NCBI GenBank assembly: GCA_020636095.1
Contig: JACJYN010000002.1
Coordinates: forward strand, 1,364,001-1,428,000
Length of the DNA stretch: 64,000 nt
Direction: 5' to 3'
Origin: Lewinellaceae bacterium
GTDB lineage: Bacteria > Bacteroidota > Bacteroidia > Chitinophagales > Saprospiraceae
A program made the translations under genes and the position numbers. Positions 51,689 through 60,986 of this stretch are shown here, piece by piece (position 1 is the stretch's first letter; each line of letters opens with the position of its first letter). Below the pieces are notes generated by a model. The model had not been told where the DNA came from. It saw only the letters and a program-made list of their open reading frames with translations, and ran no database searches.

Positions 51689-52744
51689 CTAGACGAGCCC
51701 CAGCACCCTCCGGTTCTGCTCGTCATCGGCGGCTCCGCCGGCGAAATCATCGAACGCCTTTTTCGTCACTTCAATAATATGATCTTCGATGAACATAGCG
51801 CCTTCGCGGGCGCCCTGCTCCGGGCTTTTGATGCAGCATTCCCATTCCAGTACGGCCCAACTGTCGTAGTCGTATTCGGAAAGTTTGCTGAAAATGGCGC
51901 TGAAATCCACCTGTCCGTCGCCCAGGGAGCGGAAGCGGCCGGCGCGTTTGAGCCAGGGCTGAAAGCCCCCGTAGACTCCTTGTTTACCGGTAGGGTTAAA
52001 CTCGGCGTCCTTCACGTGGAAGGCCTTGATGCGTTCGTGGTAGAAGTCGATGAACTGAACGTAATCCAGGCACTGCAGGATAAAATGGCTCGGGTCGTAA
52101 TTGATGCAGGCGCGGGGGTGGCTGTCCAGCGCTTCCAGGAATTGCTCGAAGGAATCGCCGTCGTGGATGTCTTCATTGGGGTGTAATTCATAACAGGCAT
52201 CGACGCCCTGCTCCTCAAATACATCCAGAATGGGGCGCCAGCGATCGGCCAATTCTTTGAAGCCCATTTCCACTAGCCCGGCGGGGCGCTGCGGCCAGGG
52301 GTACATGAATGGCCAGAGCAAAGCGCCGGAGAAAGTCACATGGGCATCCAGGCCCAGGTTTCGGCTGGCGCGGGCGGACCACTTCAGCTGCTGTACGGCC
52401 CATTCGGTGCGGGCTTTGGCATTACCATGGTATGCCTTGGGGGCAAAACCGTCGAAGAGGGAATCGTAAGCCGGATGGACGGCCACCAGTTGCCCCTGCA
52501 GATGAGAGGCCAGTTCCGTGATCTCCAGGCCGTGCTCCGCCACTTTGCCTTTCAAGTCATCACAGTAGGCTTTGCTTTCAGCGGCTTGCTGTAGGTCGAT
52601 CAGCCGATCCTCCCAGGTAGGGATTTGAACGCCTTTGTAACCCAGGCCGGCGGCCCAGCGGCAGATGTTATCCAGTGAATTGAAGGGAGCTTCATCGCCC
52701 ATAAATTGGGCTAAAAAGAGGGCAGGGCCTTTGATGGTCTTCAT
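51689..52744 (-). CDS. Sugar phosphate isomerase/epimerase (xylose-isomerase-like TIM barrel)
   Basis: 351 residues. The metal-centre stretches are VDACYELHPNEDIHDGDSF, INYDPSHFILQ, FHVKDAEFNPTG and WAVLEWECCIKSP, as in the AP endonuclease 2 / xylose-isomerase-like superfamily. Such enzymes act on sugars and 3-keto-sugars in catabolic clusters with Gfo/Idh/MocA dehydrogenases. The Gfo/Idh gene, MFS transporter and DUF1080 gene at 59.8-64 kb fit such a route, though two T9SS genes lie between. It ends where the 166-bp element begins upstream. Confidence 0.92.
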   Translation of the reverse strand: MKTIKGPALFLAQFMGDEAPFNSLDNICRWAAGLGYKGVQIPTWEDRLIDLQQAAESKAYCDDLKGKVAEHGLEITELASHLQGQLVAVHPAYDSLFDGFAPKAYHGNAKARTEWAVQQLKWSARASRNLGLDAHVTFSGALLWPFMYPWPQRPAGLVEMGFKELADRWRPILDVFEEQGVDACYELHPNEDIHDGDSFEQFLEALDSHPRACINYDPSHFILQCLDYVQFIDFYHERIKAFHVKDAEFNPTGKQGVYGGFQPWLKRAGRFRSLGDGQVDFSAIFSKLSEYDYDSWAVLEWECCIKSPEQGAREGAMFIEDHIIEVTKKAFDDFAGGAADDEQNRRVLGLV

Positions 52745-52804
52745 ACAGTGCGTTTTTGTTTTTAAAGCGGCCCTTAATTTAAGGATTCTTGGCTAAAAAA
52801 GCAC

Positions 52805-52850
52805 AAAAAAAGGCCTTCCTCCACAACCGTGAAGGAAGGCCTTTCTTTCT
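52805..52850 (-). terminator. Terminator of the 1412-residue T9SS gene
   Basis: On the complement strand a stem AAAGGCCTTCCT-type with loop, GGCCTTCC (52841-52834) / GGAAGGCC (52819-52812), is followed by seven Ts (52811-52805). The other strand has TTTCTTTCTTT on its far side, so it may also act in reverse. Confidence 0.85.
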
Positions 52851-52894
52851 TTACTGGGCAATTATCTGCCTTTCAGCAGCAACCGCCGGTGCGT

Positions 52895-55800
52895 TTATTC
52901 TACAATCACAGATTGCGTGAAGCGGGCATTTCCGTCTATGATCTGAATCATATACATACCAGCCGGGATATTGGTTACATCGATCTCGATGTTACCCGTC
53001 TGCATAGCGCCATAGTAACGCTCGGTCACCACTTGTCCGAAGGTATTCACCATACGGATGGCCAGGTTGTCGGCAGCTTCCGGAAGGTCAATACGAACAT
53101 TGAGTAGTTCGTTAGCCGGGTTCGGGAAGACCTGAACGCCTTGCTGCAGCTGGTTCTCGTCTACGCCAACCATCAGGTCCAACGTCCAGATAAACGGATC
53201 AGCGCTGCGCTCATCGATCCACTCGATGTAGTACGTGACTCCGCCGGTGACTTCCAGCCCTTCGATGAGGGAAGAAACGCCACAGTCGTCATCGCTGGAA
53301 GCGATCAGATCGAGAGAGCTGTAATCACCACAGGTACCAGTGTACACGAATACATAAGTATCCGTACCGGAATCACAGGAAGTGATGGTGACAATGCCGT
53401 CTCCTTCCGGTGTGAAGGAGTACCAGTTGGAACCGGCGTAGCCTGCCGGGAACGAACTGGAGCTGGCGCCCAAGCTGTAAATATCTTCACCGGCAACAGC
53501 CGCTTCACCGACGAATCCATCCACGTTGATGTCACCCGGATTGACCACCTGTGCTGACTGGCAGAAGGCCGCTTCAGCCGGAGTATCGGCAGTGAACTCC
53601 AGATCCCATTTGAAGCCTCCATCATCCCACTGGTCATCCCAGAGGATGTAGTAGGTGGTGCCGGCGGTTACATAGGCTTCTTTGTAAGAAGCATAGGGGT
53701 CGCCGTTGGACTGGTCACAGCGGTCGTCGTTCATACCGACGATAGCCAGGTTATCGCAATCGCCGGTAAACACCCAAACGCGGGAATCCGCATCGCCGCC
53801 ACAGGAAGAAACGGTGATATAGCCATCTGCCGCAGGCGTGTAAGTGTACCAGGCGCCCGCCAGGCCGCCATTGATTGCATTTCCGGTGCCAATGCGCAGG
53901 TCAAACCCAGCGCCGTAGCAATCCAGGCCGCTGATGGTATGGTTGCCGGGGGCGATCGGTGTAGCCGTGTAGCAGTATTTCCCTTCGTCGGCTCTGGCGA
54001 CGCGCCAGAAATTAACGTTATCGAGGTAGTAGAGATAGCTGGCGTCAGCCGGGTAGAAGTTGAGGCTGTTCAGCTGGTTAACGCTAGCGGCAGCATTGGC
54101 GCCTGTACTGAACTGCCACTGATCGACAAAGTAGTCGTTGACCGTCATCCGGGCTACATCGTTATCCATATCGATATAGAGGAAGACCGGGAACCACAGG
54201 TCGGAGGGGAACTGGAAGGCTCTGTTCGGCGAGCCGTCATAGAGTTCCAGGCGGCCTTCGCCATTTTCAAAATAGCATTCCAGGCCCCAGAAACCGGCCG
54301 CAGAGGTCGGCGCCAGGTGCTGTAAGTTGAAGTAACCATTGTTGCCTTCAGGAATATACATATCCCAGCGGATGACGTAGTGGCCACCTACTCTGTCACC
54401 GAAATTGAGCAAGACATCCTGGTTGGCAATGCCACCCGAAACCTTAATGGACTGAGCGCCATCCAACGCTTGTTCATCGGTCACTTCACCGCCTACACCG
54501 CCACCGGGCCATGCGCCCCACCAGGCAGTCTGGCCGTTGGCGTCGCCGGGGGCCAGGCCTTCAATATCGTCTTCGATGAGAATAGCCGGCTCAGAACAAG
54601 TGAACCCTTCAACCGGGCCGGTCACCAGGCGGAAGTGGTAATCACTGGCATACAGGTTCCAGTTGCCGCCAATCTGCTGGTAAGTACGGCTGGCAACAGC
54701 CGGAGTAGTTTGAACCGTCCAAACGGTTCCTTCCGGGACGGAGAACCCGACGTATACATCGCCATACAGGCCGGTCAGTTCGGCAGCGTAGGGCCGCAGG
54801 TCCACCCGCGTCATCGGGCTGTTGTCAACCAGAGTAGCTTCCGGTGCAACGCGGATCGGAGCGATCAGGTCTTCACCGGGCAGGCCATCCGGGCCGGGCG
54901 CCCATACATGGACGTCGATGCTATCATTCGGACGGTTGGTATCTGTGTAGTTACGGACCAGCGCGTAGGCAATGGTCGTCGAACCATCAATGGTAATGCG
55001 AACAGCGGCAGCCTGCTCAGCCGTGGTAGCCAAGGGGCCGAGGTCGTTTACAAAGTTAACGGTTCCGTTGTCGTAGAAGATATGATTACCGGCAATGTAG
55101 CTAAAGGTTGGAGAGACGGCCTCATTGCTATTGGCCGAAGCGTCGACCGCGCGCACATAGTAATCGACCTGTGCGCCAGCTTCCTGCTCGGGGATCACAA
55201 ATTCCCACTGGTTGCCGCCCATATCGGTGCCGGCAACCGAGCCGGCGGCTACTCCGTCGACACTGTATACGACTTCAGCAGTGGCCAGGCCGGAAATATC
55301 TACGATCTCAGCCGTTTGGATCACATCGCCCAACTGGCTTTCATAGTACTCAGGGGGCGTGTGCAGGATCAGCGGTGCGGAGTTGTCCTCCGTAGAAGCG
55401 GTGACGATCACATCATCGATGTAGATACCATCTACTTCATAGCCGCCGTCAGAGAAGAAACGGAAGCGAACCCGTACATCGTCGTTGCCGACAAAACCGC
55501 CCAGTGAATAGATGTATTGAATCCAGGGCGACAGGTTGCCCTCTCCCAGGAAGCGGCCCACTTCTACCCAGCTGGTACCGCCATTGGTGGACACCTCGAC
55601 GAAGCAGTAATCGAAATTACCGCCTTCAATATCGTAGATGGCGCGGAAGGCCAGCCTGGCATCCAGGAAGGAGCTCAGGTCCAGGCCGGTAGCCATGGTG
55701 GCGGAAATGTTCTGGTCGGCAAGGTAGTTGCCGCCCGGGCTGTCCGTCAGGGAGTTGTCCGGGGAGAAGGACTGCGTCGTCGTCAGGCCCCAGGCGCCTT

Positions 55801-57133
55801 CCAGCACCCAGTTGTCCGTGCCTCCTTCGAATTCGTCACAGAAGATGACGTCCGGGTCGGTACAGGAAATCACATCGCTGGGGCAGAAGCCCTGGCAGGT
55901 GCCAAAGCAAACCGGATCTACTGCAAAATCAATTCCGGAAGCCGCGATCAACGGGCGGATGTTGAATCCGAAACCGGAAGGCAAACCGCAATCATCAGGC
56001 ACCCCTTCGATGTTGGCGGGATCCAACATGCCGTTCATGAAGGCGTAGCCGATAGTGTCGAATGAAGTCAGGGTAACCGTACCAGACCAGGTGTTGTCAC
56101 CGTTGTCCGTGAGGCCAACCACACTGACATCGTCGATACCGGCGGCATCCGAGAAGGCCCATACCATGCTGACCCCGTCGGGGCTAACCGTTTCGTTGGT
56201 CATATCCACCGTAAAGGTGACATCGATGGCCGGAAGAGGCCCTTCGCTCACTTCAAAGTCGAAGCCGCTCTCGTCCCAGCGGGCGTCCCAGTAAATAAAG
56301 TAACGCGTGCCGGCCTCAGCCAGGAAGCTGAGTTCAGACGCCAGGTTGGTATCGCCACAGTCATCGTTGACGAAAAGGCCCACCAGGTTAGCGCCACAAT
56401 CTGCCCCCCCAAGGATGTAGAGGCGGGTGTCAGCTGTAGTCAGGTTACAGGAAGAAACCGTAACCACTGCATTGGTGGAGGGCGTGTAAGAATACCATCT
56501 GGCATTACCGCCATTGGAGAATACGGCGCCCAGGCCGGAATCGATGGCATCAACCGTAGTAATGCCGGCACTGATCTCGATGGCCTCATCGCAGGTTTCG
56601 CCGGCAGTAGCGGCGCGGCCGTCCGGAGACAAGGTGACCGTCAGGCCGTTAGCGATCTCGGCGCGGATCGTCTGGCAATCACCATAACCGATCATCACAG
56701 CCGGGATCGTTGCACCGTCCGTAGCCATCGCGATGGCGTTGTTGGGCACTTCCGGGCGGTTGTTGCAGACAATGGCGCCGATAGCGCCGGCATTTGCGGC
56801 ATTGATCACCTTTTCGGCAAAGCCGCAGACGCCCCGGTCAATCAGGGCAATAGAACCGGTAAGGTCAACGGTGACTTCGCCGCAGCCAGTCACGGTCGTA
56901 CCGGAAGTATCGACCGCCAGCGCTACCGGGCCGGAAATAGCCATGGACAAGCCGGGTGTACCAGCCTGCCGGGCGTCATAATCTCCCGCTATGCCAGCCG
57001 GGGCCGTGACCACTACCGTAGCATCTACCTGCGCCTGAACGCCAATGGCAGTCAAACACAGCAGTGCGAGTGTGGAAAATAAATTGGTTAGGAATAGGTT
57101 GATGTTCAACCGAGACAAGTAGTCTTTTTTCAT
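52895..57133 (-). CDS. Very large secreted multidomain protein, T9SS type A sorting
   Basis: 1412 residues. Signal peptide (LFSTLALLCLTAIGVQAQ). Residues about 40-175 form a protease-associated (PA) domain (GSIALIDRGVCGFAEKV, IPAVMIGYGDCQ). Then come repeated modules ending in WYSYTP...SSC...LYI...DDCG (the first at about 180-300; later copies at about 1085-1190 and 1215-1325), a region with DMTNETVSPDG, a MAM/laminin-G-like adhesive part (about 435-580, FEGGTDNWVLEGAWGL), a further beta-domain, and the Por_Secre_tail at about 1335-1412 (QVFPNPANELLNVRIDL, GMYMIQIIDGNA). Exported by T9SS and probably surface-attached. No enzyme motif was found. The last 550 residues are paralogous to the next gene. 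Confidence 0.92.
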   Translation of the reverse strand: MKKDYLSRLNINLFLTNLFSTLALLCLTAIGVQAQVDATVVVTAPAGIAGDYDARQAGTPGLSMAISGPVALAVDTSGTTVTGCGEVTVDLTGSIALIDRGVCGFAEKVINAANAGAIGAIVCNNRPEVPNNAIAMATDGATIPAVMIGYGDCQTIRAEIANGLTVTLSPDGRAATAGETCDEAIEISAGITTVDAIDSGLGAVFSNGGNARWYSYTPSTNAVVTVSSCNLTTADTRLYILGGADCGANLVGLFVNDDCGDTNLASELSFLAEAGTRYFIYWDARWDESGFDFEVSEGPLPAIDVTFTVDMTNETVSPDGVSMVWAFSDAAGIDDVSVVGLTDNGDNTWSGTVTLTSFDTIGYAFMNGMLDPANIEGVPDDCGLPSGFGFNIRPLIAASGIDFAVDPVCFGTCQGFCPSDVISCTDPDVIFCDEFEGGTDNWVLEGAWGLTTTQSFSPDNSLTDSPGGNYLADQNISATMATGLDLSSFLDARLAFRAIYDIEGGNFDYCFVEVSTNGGTSWVEVGRFLGEGNLSPWIQYIYSLGGFVGNDDVRVRFRFFSDGGYEVDGIYIDDVIVTASTEDNSAPLILHTPPEYYESQLGDVIQTAEIVDISGLATAEVVYSVDGVAAGSVAGTDMGGNQWEFVIPEQEAGAQVDYYVRAVDASANSNEAVSPTFSYIAGNHIFYDNGTVNFVNDLGPLATTAEQAAAVRITIDGSTTIAYALVRNYTDTNRPNDSIDVHVWAPGPDGLPGEDLIAPIRVAPEATLVDNSPMTRVDLRPYAAELTGLYGDVYVGFSVPEGTVWTVQTTPAVASRTYQQIGGNWNLYASDYHFRLVTGPVEGFTCSEPAILIEDDIEGLAPGDANGQTAWWGAWPGGGVGGEVTDEQALDGAQSIKVSGGIANQDVLLNFGDRVGGHYVIRWDMYIPEGNNGYFNLQHLAPTSAAGFWGLECYFENGEGRLELYDGSPNRAFQFPSDLWFPVFLYIDMDNDVARMTVNDYFVDQWQFSTGANAAASVNQLNSLNFYPADASYLYYLDNVNFWRVARADEGKYCYTATPIAPGNHTISGLDCYGAGFDLRIGTGNAINGGLAGAWYTYTPAADGYITVSSCGGDADSRVWVFTGDCDNLAIVGMNDDRCDQSNGDPYASYKEAYVTAGTTYYILWDDQWDDGGFKWDLEFTADTPAEAAFCQSAQVVNPGDINVDGFVGEAAVAGEDIYSLGASSSSFPAGYAGSNWYSFTPEGDGIVTITSCDSGTDTYVFVYTGTCGDYSSLDLIASSDDDCGVSSLIEGLEVTGGVTYYIEWIDERSADPFIWTLDLMVGVDENQLQQGVQVFPNPANELLNVRIDLPEAADNLAIRMVNTFGQVVTERYYGAMQTGNIEIDVTNIPAGMYMIQIIDGNARFTQSVIVE

Positions 57134-57290
57134 ACTAAACGCATTTAGGATTTATGAAATTTAAGCGAAAAAATAAGGAAAAACTATCAATTCAAATACT
57201 TTAGATTGGTTATTTTAGGGGTTTGGTCAGCTGTAAGGCCGTTAATAATTATTTTTTCAGAAACAATTTGCTTCGTTTTTCGTAAAGGCA

Positions 57291-57347
57291 CGGTTTTTCG
57301 GTTTTTCGGTTTTTCGGTTTTTCGGTTTTTCGGTTTTTCGGTGTTCG
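57291..57347. repeat. 8-bp tandem repeat, CGGTTTTT
   Basis: Copies start at 57291, 57299, 57307, 57315, 57323 and 57331, with a variant (CGGTGTTC) at 57339: six exact units and one changed. It lies 158 bases upstream of the 1412-residue gene's ATG. The bases between that ATG and here (57134-57290) show no clear -7 box. Confidence 0.9.
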
Positions 57348-57400
57348 GGCATTTTACCTGACTGGCAGGCGAAAGCCCGGCCGAGGTACGAGCCCCCCCC

Positions 57401-57560
57401 TCACTACATCACTATATCACCACATCACTATATCACCACATCACTATATCACCACATCACTATATCACCACATCACTATATCACCACACCACTATATCAC
57501 CACACCACTATATCACCACACCACTATATCACCACATCACTATATCACCACACCACCCTC
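57401..57560. repeat. 16-bp tandem repeat, ATCACTATATCACCAC
   Basis: The motif ACTATATCAC starts at 57411 and every 16 bases up to 57539, nine copies in all. Some units have ACC in place of ATC. Related but irregular pieces (CTCACTACATCACC, CCATATCACTATC) resume at 57632-57666 and run into the 3' end of the following gene, where they encode its last residues QIVIW. The 57561-57631 stretch is C-rich and repeat-like. Confidence 0.93.
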
Positions 57561-57649
57561 TCACCGCCTCACTACCCCCCTTGTGATCATCCCTCCGGCG
57601 GCCAACGGACGCGGGCAAAGGCCCGGCCATGCCTCACTACATCACCTCC

Positions 57650-59446
57650 TCACCATATCACTATCTGCCTTGTGGCCATCGCTCCGTCAGCGGAAAGGCG
57701 CAGCAGGTACATACCGGCGGGTAGCCCCTGTAAATTTAGCTCCAGGGTTCCGGCTTGTGCGCTACTCAAACGGGAATTACGCAAGCTGCGGCCCAGGGCG
57801 TCCACAAGTTGGATATCCAGGACATCAACCGCTTCCTCGAATTCATACCGGACATGGAGCAGATCACTAGCGGGGTTAGGGAATACCCGCAGGCTGGCGT
57901 CCAGTTCCGCTTCAGTTACGGCCACCAGTTCATCGAAAGCCAGAGTCCAGCCGAAGAGTTCTCCATCCCCGGCTTGTTCAATCCGTCGGTCGATCCATTC
58001 GATAAAATAAGTCGTGCCGGCGGTTACCGGGATGCTGTCCAGGCTGGCCATAACCATGACATTGCCCTCTGCATCTTCGCAGCCATCGTCATTTTCCGCT
58101 ACCAGTTCCAGGCTCTCAAAGCTGGAACAATCACCGGTATAAACGAAGAAGTAGGTATCGGAGGCAGCCAACTCACAGGAAGAAATGCTCATGTAGCCAT
58201 CCGTCTCCGGGGTAAAAGCGTACCACTCCGATTGAGTATAACTCGTAATGGAAGAACCCGTGTTGTTGATATTGGGCCCACCCACGGCTGCTTCACCGGT
58301 TATTTCCAGAATATCGTAATCGCCGGGGCCAATTTCAATAGCCGACTGGCAGAACTTGCCCGGTTCGGGATCCTCCGTGGGGTTGAACGCCAGTTCAAAA
58401 GGAAAGGAAGCGTCTTCCCAAACATTGTCCCACATAATATAGTAGGTAGTGCCGGCGGTAGCGTAGGCTTCCCGGTAAGAAGCATAATCACTGCCCCCCG
58501 TGTCTATCTCACAGCGGTCGTCATTCACCCCAACGGTCTTCAGGTTGTGGCACTCGCCGGAGAAAATCCAGCCGCGGGTATCTACCCCGCCGCCACAGGA
58601 AGCAATGGTGAGCACACCATTTTCGGTTGGCGTGTAGGAGAACCAGTACCCGGCGAAAGCATCGCCGCCGCCGGTGAGGTCGTAACCGGCGCCAAAGCAT
58701 TTCAATTCGGGAACCTGGTAAAAGTCAGGGGTTGTCAGTTCAACGGCAGTGTAGCAATACTGCCCCTCTTCCGCCGCCGGGATTTCCGACAAGTTGATAT
58801 TATCGATAAAGAAAAAGAAAGAATTGTCTTCGGGGTAGAAATTAATGGAGTTCATCTGCAGGCTCTCAATAACGCCGGTGCTGAACTGCCAGGCGCCCAC
58901 GGTGCGCTCGCCCACCAGCAGGCGGGCCTCATCATTGTCGAGGTCGAACAGCATATACGTGGTAAACCATTCGGCAACCGGATAGTCGAAAGCTATATCA
59001 TCGGATCCATCGTAAAGCTCCAAACGGCCTTTGCCTCCTTCTGTAAAAAACACATCGAAGGCCCAGGATGCGTCGGCCTCAGTGGGCATCTCATGCTGCA
59101 GGTTGAAATACGCCTGTTTACCTTCCGGGATCAGCATATCCCATCGGAGAATATAGTGCCCGGAGGTTTGGTTTCCCAGAAGTAACAGCGCATCGGTTGT
59201 ACTAACCGAGCCGTCAATTTTGAAGGAATTGACGCCGCCATTGGCCTCTTCATCGGTCACAATAGCCCCGGTGGCGTCGCCGCCAGGCCATACCGCCCAG
59301 TTGGGTGACTGCATGGTTACATCTCCCGAGGCATAGGCCTCAGCATCATCTCCAAGCACCAACTCGGGGTCGATGCAAGTAGGTTGTGCAGAAAGCGCCG
59401 AGATTGCAAGGAAAAGGAAAGAAAAAAGAGTGTAGATAGTCTTCAT
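57650..59446 (-). CDS. Secreted T9SS type A protein, paralogue of the neighbour's C-terminal half
   Basis: 598 residues. Signal (YTLFSFLFLAISALSAQ). Residues about 30-230 are a jelly-roll-like domain also present in the neighbour (GHYILRWDMLIPEGKQAYFNLQH here, GHYVIRWDMYIPEGNNGYFNLQH there). Then two modules of the WFSYTPTENG / SSC type with CFGAGYDL and CYTA lead-ins (about 230-375 and 375-505), and the Por_Secre_tail (LRVFPNPASDLLHVRYEF, GMYLLRLSADGA). The lipid or sugar ligand is unknown. The 3' end is written in the 16-bp repeat sequence. It shares orientation with, and is 516 bases upstream of, the larger gene. Confidence 0.92.
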   Translation of the reverse strand: MKTIYTLFSFLFLAISALSAQPTCIDPELVLGDDAEAYASGDVTMQSPNWAVWPGGDATGAIVTDEEANGGVNSFKIDGSVSTTDALLLLGNQTSGHYILRWDMLIPEGKQAYFNLQHEMPTEADASWAFDVFFTEGGKGRLELYDGSDDIAFDYPVAEWFTTYMLFDLDNDEARLLVGERTVGAWQFSTGVIESLQMNSINFYPEDNSFFFFIDNINLSEIPAAEEGQYCYTAVELTTPDFYQVPELKCFGAGYDLTGGGDAFAGYWFSYTPTENGVLTIASCGGGVDTRGWIFSGECHNLKTVGVNDDRCEIDTGGSDYASYREAYATAGTTYYIMWDNVWEDASFPFELAFNPTEDPEPGKFCQSAIEIGPGDYDILEITGEAAVGGPNINNTGSSITSYTQSEWYAFTPETDGYMSISSCELAASDTYFFVYTGDCSSFESLELVAENDDGCEDAEGNVMVMASLDSIPVTAGTTYFIEWIDRRIEQAGDGELFGWTLAFDELVAVTEAELDASLRVFPNPASDLLHVRYEFEEAVDVLDIQLVDALGRSLRNSRLSSAQAGTLELNLQGLPAGMYLLRLSADGAMATRQIVIW

Positions 59447-59507
59447 ACTAATTATGTTTTTTGTCTGCCTGCATTCATTGATTGCCGGAAGGGGGCCAGG
59501 AGATGGT

Positions 59508-59541
59508 TATATTGCCATATTGTTATAAGTACCTGGACACA
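59508..59541. repeat. Copy of the TATTGCCATATTGTTATA repeat family
   Basis: TATTGCCATATTGTTATA begins at 59510 inside a 22-bp match (59508-59529, one mismatch) to 19173-19194; in both places GGACACA follows a few bases later. Confidence 0.75.
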
Positions 59542-59607
59542 ATTGATGGAACGTGAAACCTGGCCTAACCCTTTGGTATTCAATCATTCAGTCCGTCATT
59601 CGGCTAC

Positions 59608-59712
59608 TCGTCTGAGGTTGGACAGCCTCGTACACAACGTACACGCCCAAGGACTGCCATTGGCCCGTACAACGTACATGCCTCCGTAGCTTTACGTATA
59701 ACTTTAGGCGGA
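59608..59712 (+). mobile_element. Second copy of the MITE-like element (AAGGTTGGAC family), degenerate right end
   Basis: CGTCTGAGGTTGGACAG (from 59609) opens the copy; the interior order, CGTACACAACGTACACGCCC then CTGCCATTGGCCCGTAC then AACGTACATGCC, matches the copy at 38097-38202. The right end (AACTTTAGGCGGATA near 59699-59713) is a changed version of ACCTTAGACGGATA. The copy lies in the 388-base gap between two genes; the rest of that gap holds the repeat at 59508 and nothing else recognised. Confidence 0.8.
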
Positions 59713-59834
59713 TACCCAGTCATCAATTCAGTCCATCTACTTATGGTTATGCTGGGATAAGCCTAACTACTTTAGCAAGGAACCATGAAACATGAACCAT
59801 GAAACAATATAACTCTGACCCATGGGCCTCCTCG

Positions 59835-60986
59835 TTAAAAGGAAACCCATTTTTGAGTACTCTTTGAGGATTCCACCACCTTTTGAATAAACCGCATACC
59901 CCGAACCCCGTCGGTGACCGTCGGGAAATCCTGGTAAAGAGGATCCGGTTCATTCCCTTGTAGTTTTGCCCGCAGGCAAAATGCAAAATTGCGATAGATG
60001 TTACCGAAGGCTTCAAGATATCCCTCCGGGTGGCCCGCCGGAATGCGCGAATGTGCCTGCGCTTCGGGCTGGAGGCCGGCTCCTCCCGTGCGCAGCACCT
60101 GCATCGGTTGATCGAGCCATTTGATGATTAGGCTATTGGGCTCCATCTGGCGCCATTCCAGGCCGCCTTTTTCTCCGTATACCCGGATATTAAGGTCATT
60201 TTCTTCCCCTGCGGAAATCTGGCTGGCGTGCAAAATACCCTTGGCGCCATTATTAAAGTGGAGCAGTATATTGCCGTCATCATCCAACAGGCGCCCGTCC
60301 ACAAAGGTGGTCAGGTCGGCACACAGTTCAGTGATCTGGAGTCCAGTGATATATTCGGCGAGGTTTTCAGCGTGCGTTCCAATATCTCCCATGGCGCCGG
60401 CGATGCCCGAACGCTTCGGGTCTGTACGCCAGGAGGCTTGTTTCTGATCAGTATCTTCGAGTTTGGTGGAAAGCCACCCCTGAGGGTATTCCACCACCAC
60501 TTTTCGTATTTTCCCCAGTTCTCCCCGGTGCACCATGGCCCGCGCTTGTTTGACCATAGGGTAACCGGTGTAATTGTGCGTCAAAGCAAAAAGTAAGCCG
60601 GTTTCTTTTACCAGCTTTTCCAATTCCAGCGCTTCTTCCATATCGAAGCTCAGCGGTTTATCGCAAACAACGGGAAAACCGTTTTCCAGGGCCATCTTTG
60701 CCGGCCCGTAGTGAACATGGTTGGGGGTGACGATAGAAATAAAATCCATTCGTTCCCCTTCCGGTAGTTGCTTTTCTGCGAGGATCATTTCCTCGTAATT
60801 TCTGTAGACGCGACCGGGAGGAAGGTAGAGCGCTTCACCGGAAGCCTTTGACTTTTGAGGGTCGCTACTGAAAGCGCCACACACCAGTTCTATTTCTCCA
60901 TCCAGCGCTGCCGCCATTCTGTGAACAGCTCCGATGAAAGCGCCGATGCCGCCACCGGCCATTCCCATCCGGATTTTTCGATTCAT
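59835..60986 (-). CDS. Gfo/Idh/MocA family NAD(P)-dependent oxidoreductase
   Basis: 383 residues. The Rossmann start is MGMAGGGIGAFIGAVHRMA; the motif VCDKPLSFDMEEA replaces the usual EKP with DKP, keeping the Lys. The GAMGDIGTHAENLAEYI stretch holds the catalytic Asp and His of the family. These enzymes oxidise or reduce sugars and inositols, including 3-keto-sugars. With the MFS transporter and DUF1080 protein upstream it suggests a sugar catabolic set. Confidence 0.94.
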   Translation of the reverse strand: MNRKIRMGMAGGGIGAFIGAVHRMAAALDGEIELVCGAFSSDPQKSKASGEALYLPPGRVYRNYEEMILAEKQLPEGERMDFISIVTPNHVHYGPAKMALENGFPVVCDKPLSFDMEEALELEKLVKETGLLFALTHNYTGYPMVKQARAMVHRGELGKIRKVVVEYPQGWLSTKLEDTDQKQASWRTDPKRSGIAGAMGDIGTHAENLAEYITGLQITELCADLTTFVDGRLLDDDGNILLHFNNGAKGILHASQISAGEENDLNIRVYGEKGGLEWRQMEPNSLIIKWLDQPMQVLRTGGAGLQPEAQAHSRIPAGHPEGYLEAFGNIYRNFAFCLRAKLQGNEPDPLYQDFPTVTDGVRGMRFIQKVVESSKSTQKWVSF

